Shown here piece by piece: positions 61,098 to 64,000 of a DNA stretch of 64,000 nt. The notes beneath the pieces were generated by a model, which saw nothing but the letters and a program-made list of their open reading frames with translations, was not told where the DNA came from and did no database searches. Source of the DNA: Micromonospora sp. C31 (GTDB lineage Bacteria; Actinomycetota; Actinomycetes; Mycobacteriales; Micromonosporaceae); the NCBI RefSeq assembly GCF_018070575.1, contig NZ_JAGPXN010000007.1, positions 124,001-188,000 of the forward strand. Reading direction: 5' to 3'. A program made the position numbers and the translations under genes. Every line of letters starts with the position of its first letter. The stretch's first letter is position 1.

Positions 61098-62450
61098 GTG
61101 CCGGTCACCCGCGCCCCGGCTACGACCGAACCGGCCGGTGACCCGGGCGGTCCCGCGCCGCTGCCGCTGCCGCCGGCCCCGCCGCGGCTGCCGCTCTGGC
61201 CGCTGGCGTTGATGTTCGGCATGGTGCCCGTGTGGTGGCTGGCCGGCGCGTTCTACCTCGGGTGGCCTCTGCTCGGGGCGTTGCTGTTCGCGCTGCTGGT
61301 CATCCGGGGCCGGGTGCCGCTGCCCCCGGCCGCCGGGATCTGGCTGCTGTTCCTGGCCGTGGTGGTCGTCAGCGCCACCCAGTTGCAGACGCCGGCCTCG
61401 CTGCTGACGTTCGCCCTGCGACTCGCCTTCTACCTCACCGCGCTCGTGGTCGGCGTCTACGTCTACGCGGTCGCCCGGGAGCGCCCGGACCAGGCCGCGG
61501 TGCTCGTTCCGCTCTGCGCCTTCTGGTTCGCGCTGGTCACGCTGGGCTGGCTGGGCGTGCTGGCGCCCCGGTTCGAGTTGACCACCCCGGTGGAGGTGCT
61601 GCTGCCGGGCGGGGTGGCCGGCACCCCCTTCATCCAGGACATGGTCCACCTCACCACCGCGGAATACAGCGCCCGGTCGTTGAACCCGATCTACCGGCCG
61701 GCCGCGCCGTTCGCCTACACCAACAACTACGGCAGCGCGTACGCGATGACGCTGCCCTGCGTGGTGGCCTTCACCATGCTGCGCCGGCGCGGGGTGCTGC
61801 GCTGGGCGCTGCTGGCGTCGCTGCCGCTGTCGCTGGCGCCGGCCTTCCTCACGCTCAACCGGGCGATGTTCCTCAGCCTCGGCACCGGGCTGGCGGTGCT
61901 CGGCGTCCGGGCCGCCCTGCGCGGCAACGTCCGGGTGGCCGCGTCGATCGTCGGGGTGGTGGTCATCGGCGGTCTCACCACCCTGGTCATCCCGGTCACC
62001 CAGCTCATCGGCAACCGGGTCGAGGCCAGCGACACCAACACCGACCGGCTCTCGCTCTACCTGGAGGTGATCCGGCGGGTACGGGAGTCGCCCTGGCTCG
62101 GCTACGGCGCGCCGGTGAACGTCGACACCGTCAGCGCCCAGGCGCCGATCGGCACCCAGGGGCAGCTGTGGATGGTGCTGTTCAGCCACGGCGTCCCCGC
62201 GCTGCTGTGCTTCCTCGCCTGGTTCGTGGTCGCCGCGCTGATCTGCGCCCGGGCCACGTCCGCCGCCGGGCAGTGGCTGGCCGTGGTACCGGTCGTCTGC
62301 CTGGTGCAGATCCCCTTCTACGGCATGGCCAACCAGAACCTCGCGGTCGCCTTCTTCGCGGTCGCCTTCGCGATGGCGCTCACCGAACGGGAGACCAACG
62401 CCCGGCTCCACCGCCCCCGGCCCCTGCGCCCGGAAGCGGTGCCCGCATGA
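61098..62450 (+). CDS. O-antigen polymerase/ligase-like membrane protein (Wzy or WaaL type)
   Basis: A 450-residue integral membrane protein with about twelve hydrophobic segments, for example LPLWPLALMFGMVPVWWLAG, FLAVVVVSATQLQT, YLTALVVGVYVYAVA and SIVGVVVIGGLTTLVIPV. A larger external loop lies near residues 165-215 (FELTTPVEVLLPGGVAGTPF, PIYRPAAPFAYTNNYGS) and another before the final helices (NTDRLSLYLEVIRRVRESPWLGYGAPVN). This is the Wzy_C/O-antigen ligase layout; R and E/D-rich loops are typical but the exact role (polymerase or ligase) cannot be separated by sequence. The start is GTG 61098, three bases after the previous stop. Overlaps the next gene by four bases (ATGA). Confidence 0.8.
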   Translation: MPVTRAPATTEPAGDPGGPAPLPLPPAPPRLPLWPLALMFGMVPVWWLAGAFYLGWPLLGALLFALLVIRGRVPLPPAAGIWLLFLAVVVVSATQLQTPASLLTFALRLAFYLTALVVGVYVYAVARERPDQAAVLVPLCAFWFALVTLGWLGVLAPRFELTTPVEVLLPGGVAGTPFIQDMVHLTTAEYSARSLNPIYRPAAPFAYTNNYGSAYAMTLPCVVAFTMLRRRGVLRWALLASLPLSLAPAFLTLNRAMFLSLGTGLAVLGVRAALRGNVRVAASIVGVVVIGGLTTLVIPVTQLIGNRVEASDTNTDRLSLYLEVIRRVRESPWLGYGAPVNVDTVSAQAPIGTQGQLWMVLFSHGVPALLCFLAWFVVAALICARATSAAGQWLAVVPVVCLVQIPFYGMANQNLAVAFFAVAFAMALTERETNARLHRPRPLRPEAVPA

Positions 62451-64000
62451 CCGCCGCCACCCGCCCGCCGTCCGGCCCCCACGCGCCCGCCGCTCCGGGC
62501 CCGGGCGGAGCGCCGCCCGCCGACGACACGGAGACCCGGCGCAGCGCCCGCAGCGGCGTCGCCGGGTTGGTCGGCGCGGCCACCAGCGGGCTCTTCGGCT
62601 TCCTGCTCGCGGTCGTCATCACCCGCGGCTACGGCACGGTCGGCTCCGGGGCGTTCTTCGCCGCGATCGGGGTGGTCACCGTCGCCACCGCCGTGTGCAC
62701 CCTCGGCGCGGAGACCGGGCTGATGTGGGCGCTGCCGCGCCGGCGGCTCGGCACGCGGGGCGACGCCGCCCGGGTGTTCCCGGTGGCGCTGGTCCCGCCG
62801 CTGCTGGTGGCGGTCGCCGTCGCCGTGGGCGGGGTGCTCGCCGCCGACGCGCTCGCCCCGCGACTGGTGGGCGGCTCCGACGTCGACGGCGCGGCCCTGC
62901 TGACGGTCAGCTTCGCCGCGGTGCCGGTGGTGGTGGCGATGACGCTGCTGCTCGCCGCGCTGCGCTGCGTACGCCCGATCCGGGCGTACGTCGGGGTGCA
63001 GTTCTTCCTGCTGCCGGTGGCCCGGCCCGTGCTGGTCGGTGCGACGATCCTGGCCGGCGGGGGCCTGCTGGCCGGCATGACCGGCTGGCTGGTGCCGGCG
63101 GCGCTGGCCCTGCTGGCCTGCCTGCCGCTGGTGGCCGGCCCGCTCGGCGTCGGTCGGGGCGCGGCGCTGCGGCCCGCGCCGGGCGACTGGTCGGCGTTCT
63201 GGCGCTTCGCGCTGCCCCGGGCGGCGTCGGCGGCCATCGACGCCGGCAACATGTGGGTGGGCGTGCTGCTCACGTCGGTGCTCGCCGGGCCGGCCGACGC
63301 CGGCGTCTTCGGCGCGGTGGGACGCTACATCCTCGCCGGCCAGTTGGCCATGCAGGGGCTCCGGGTGGCGGTGTCGCCGCAGCTGTCGCGCCTGCTCGGG
63401 CGGGGTGACCGGGCCGCGGCGGCAGCCGTGCACCGGCAGTTGACCACCTGGGGGCTGGTGCTGTCCTGGCCGGTCTACCTGCTGCTCGCCGTCTTCGGGT
63501 CGGCCTTCCTGCAGCTCTTCGGGCCCGAGTTCACCGCCGGCGTCCCCGCGATGACCGTGCTCGCGCTGGCGATGCTGGTCAACACCGGGGTGGGCAACGT
63601 GCAGAGCCTGCTGCTGATGGGCGGGCGCAGCGGGCTGCACCTGGCCGCGACGCTGGCCGGGCTGCTGGTCACCGTCTCCCTCGGCCTGTGGCTGATCCCG
63701 GCGCACGGTGCGACCGGCGCGGCGCTGGCCTGGGCGCTCGGCATCGCCACCGAGAACCTCACGGCGGTCGGTTGCGCCCGGGTCGTGGTCGGCCAGCCGC
63801 TGGTCGACGCGGCGATGCTGCGGGCCGCGGCGGCCACCGTCGCCGGGGTCGGGGCCGCGGCGGCGGTCGGGGTGCTCGTCGCCGGCCGGGGGATCGGCGG
63901 CCTGGCCGTGGCCCTGGGCGTGCTGGCCGCCGGCTGCGTCGGCTTGTTGACGTTGCCCCGGGTGCGACGCCGCATCCGGGTGACCATGGTGCAGGTCCGT
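62447..64000 (+). CDS. Wzx-like polysaccharide flippase (3' end outside window)
   Basis: The frame stays open from ATG 62447 to the last base (518 codons). The start overlaps the previous stop (ATGA). After a proline-rich 35-residue start come repeated membrane helices: GVAGLVGAATSGLFGFLLAVVITRGYG, ATAVCTLGAETGLMWALPR, VPPLLVAVAVAVGGVLAA and more, at least twelve to about residue 505. The layout and the motif GAATSGLFGFLLAVVITRGYGTVGSGAFF (start) match the polysaccharide_synt/MVF (MOP) flippase family that moves undecaprenyl-linked repeat units across the membrane. Conserved P-R and S-G positions are seen (LPRAASAAIDAGNMWVG). With the neighbours it completes a Wzx/Wzy/Wzz set. The end of the protein is not visible. 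Confidence 0.82.
   Translation, partial: MTAATRPPSGPHAPAAPGPGGAPPADDTETRRSARSGVAGLVGAATSGLFGFLLAVVITRGYGTVGSGAFFAAIGVVTVATAVCTLGAETGLMWALPRRRLGTRGDAARVFPVALVPPLLVAVAVAVGGVLAADALAPRLVGGSDVDGAALLTVSFAAVPVVVAMTLLLAALRCVRPIRAYVGVQFFLLPVARPVLVGATILAGGGLLAGMTGWLVPAALALLACLPLVAGPLGVGRGAALRPAPGDWSAFWRFALPRAASAAIDAGNMWVGVLLTSVLAGPADAGVFGAVGRYILAGQLAMQGLRVAVSPQLSRLLGRGDRAAAAAVHRQLTTWGLVLSWPVYLLLAVFGSAFLQLFGPEFTAGVPAMTVLALAMLVNTGVGNVQSLLLMGGRSGLHLAATLAGLLVTVSLGLWLIPAHGATGAALAWALGIATENLTAVGCARVVVGQPLVDAAMLRAAAATVAGVGAAAAVGVLVAGRGIGGLAVALGVLAAGCVGLLTLPRVRRRIRVTMVQVR

Noticed and set aside
59313..62411. 1,032-codon minus-strand frame in the polysaccharide locus
   Set aside because: It is opposite three clear genes and consists of H/R/G/Q-rich low-complexity sequence.
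1..64000. tRNA genes, rRNA genes, CRISPR arrays and prophage
   Set aside because: No cloverleaf-like stretch ending in CCA context, no regularly spaced repeat of CRISPR size, and no phage structural or integrase genes were seen.

Overview
This window is very GC-rich chromosomal DNA from an actinobacterium. Gene content, gene order (ruvC-ruvA-ruvB-yajC-secD-secF-apt-relA and small membrane protein genes-alaS-ruvX-mltG-aroE), frequent GTG starts, ATGA/GTGA stop-start overlaps and short or absent leaders all fit the Micromonosporaceae (Micromonospora-like). This is a judgement from content; no database search was possible. Most of the window is conserved core genome. I see no prophage, CRISPR array, rRNA or tRNA gene.

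Layout. 1-9484: 3' part of dnaE, a PLP-dependent class V aminotransferase, an SPFH-type membrane protein on the minus strand, a five-gene branched-chain-amino-acid-type ABC importer operon, and a stand-alone CarH-like cobalamin-binding module. 9626-15927: a secreted lysozyme-like/transglycosylase-like protein behind two look-alike ECF-type promoters, an efflux pump with its TetR regulator, and a GAF/PucR regulator with a 3-hydroxybutyrate-dehydrogenase-like SDR. 16120-25525: Holliday junction genes ruvCAB, the Sec accessory genes yajC-secD-secF, apt and rel. 25526-26660 is a small less GC-rich islet with a possible transposase scrap, a small secreted protein with a classical terminator, and a frameshifted cyclophilin copy. 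26974-35331: two membrane-anchored cyclophilins, an MBL-fold hydrolase, hisS, an acyl-ACP desaturase behind a 31-bp palindrome, a secreted SGNH hydrolase, a secreted S1 protease and an NPCBM-like membrane protein. 35527-51999: aspS, an autoregulated-looking ArsR-type regulator with an MFS transporter, rarA coupled to a 1,090-residue proline-rich membrane protein, two small membrane proteins, alaS, ruvX, mltG and aroE. 52140-54399: a YtrA-type GntR/ABC operon. 54988-64000: an exopolysaccharide-type locus (secreted GH26-like hydrolase, secreted beta-propeller, hexapeptide acetyltransferase, Wzz-like protein with a degenerate kinase-like end, Wzy/ligase-like protein, and a Wzx-like flippase cut by the window end).

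How the genes work together. The long plus-strand blocks are probably operons: the importer genes, ruvCAB, secDF, rarA with its partner, alaS-ruvX-mltG-aroE, and the polysaccharide assembly genes. The least explained items are the solo B12-binding module, the rarA-linked proline-rich protein, the GATCATGAGGTT inverted-repeat family (two copies here), the duplicated ECF-like promoter, and the polysaccharide locus that pairs assembly genes with two large secreted proteins.
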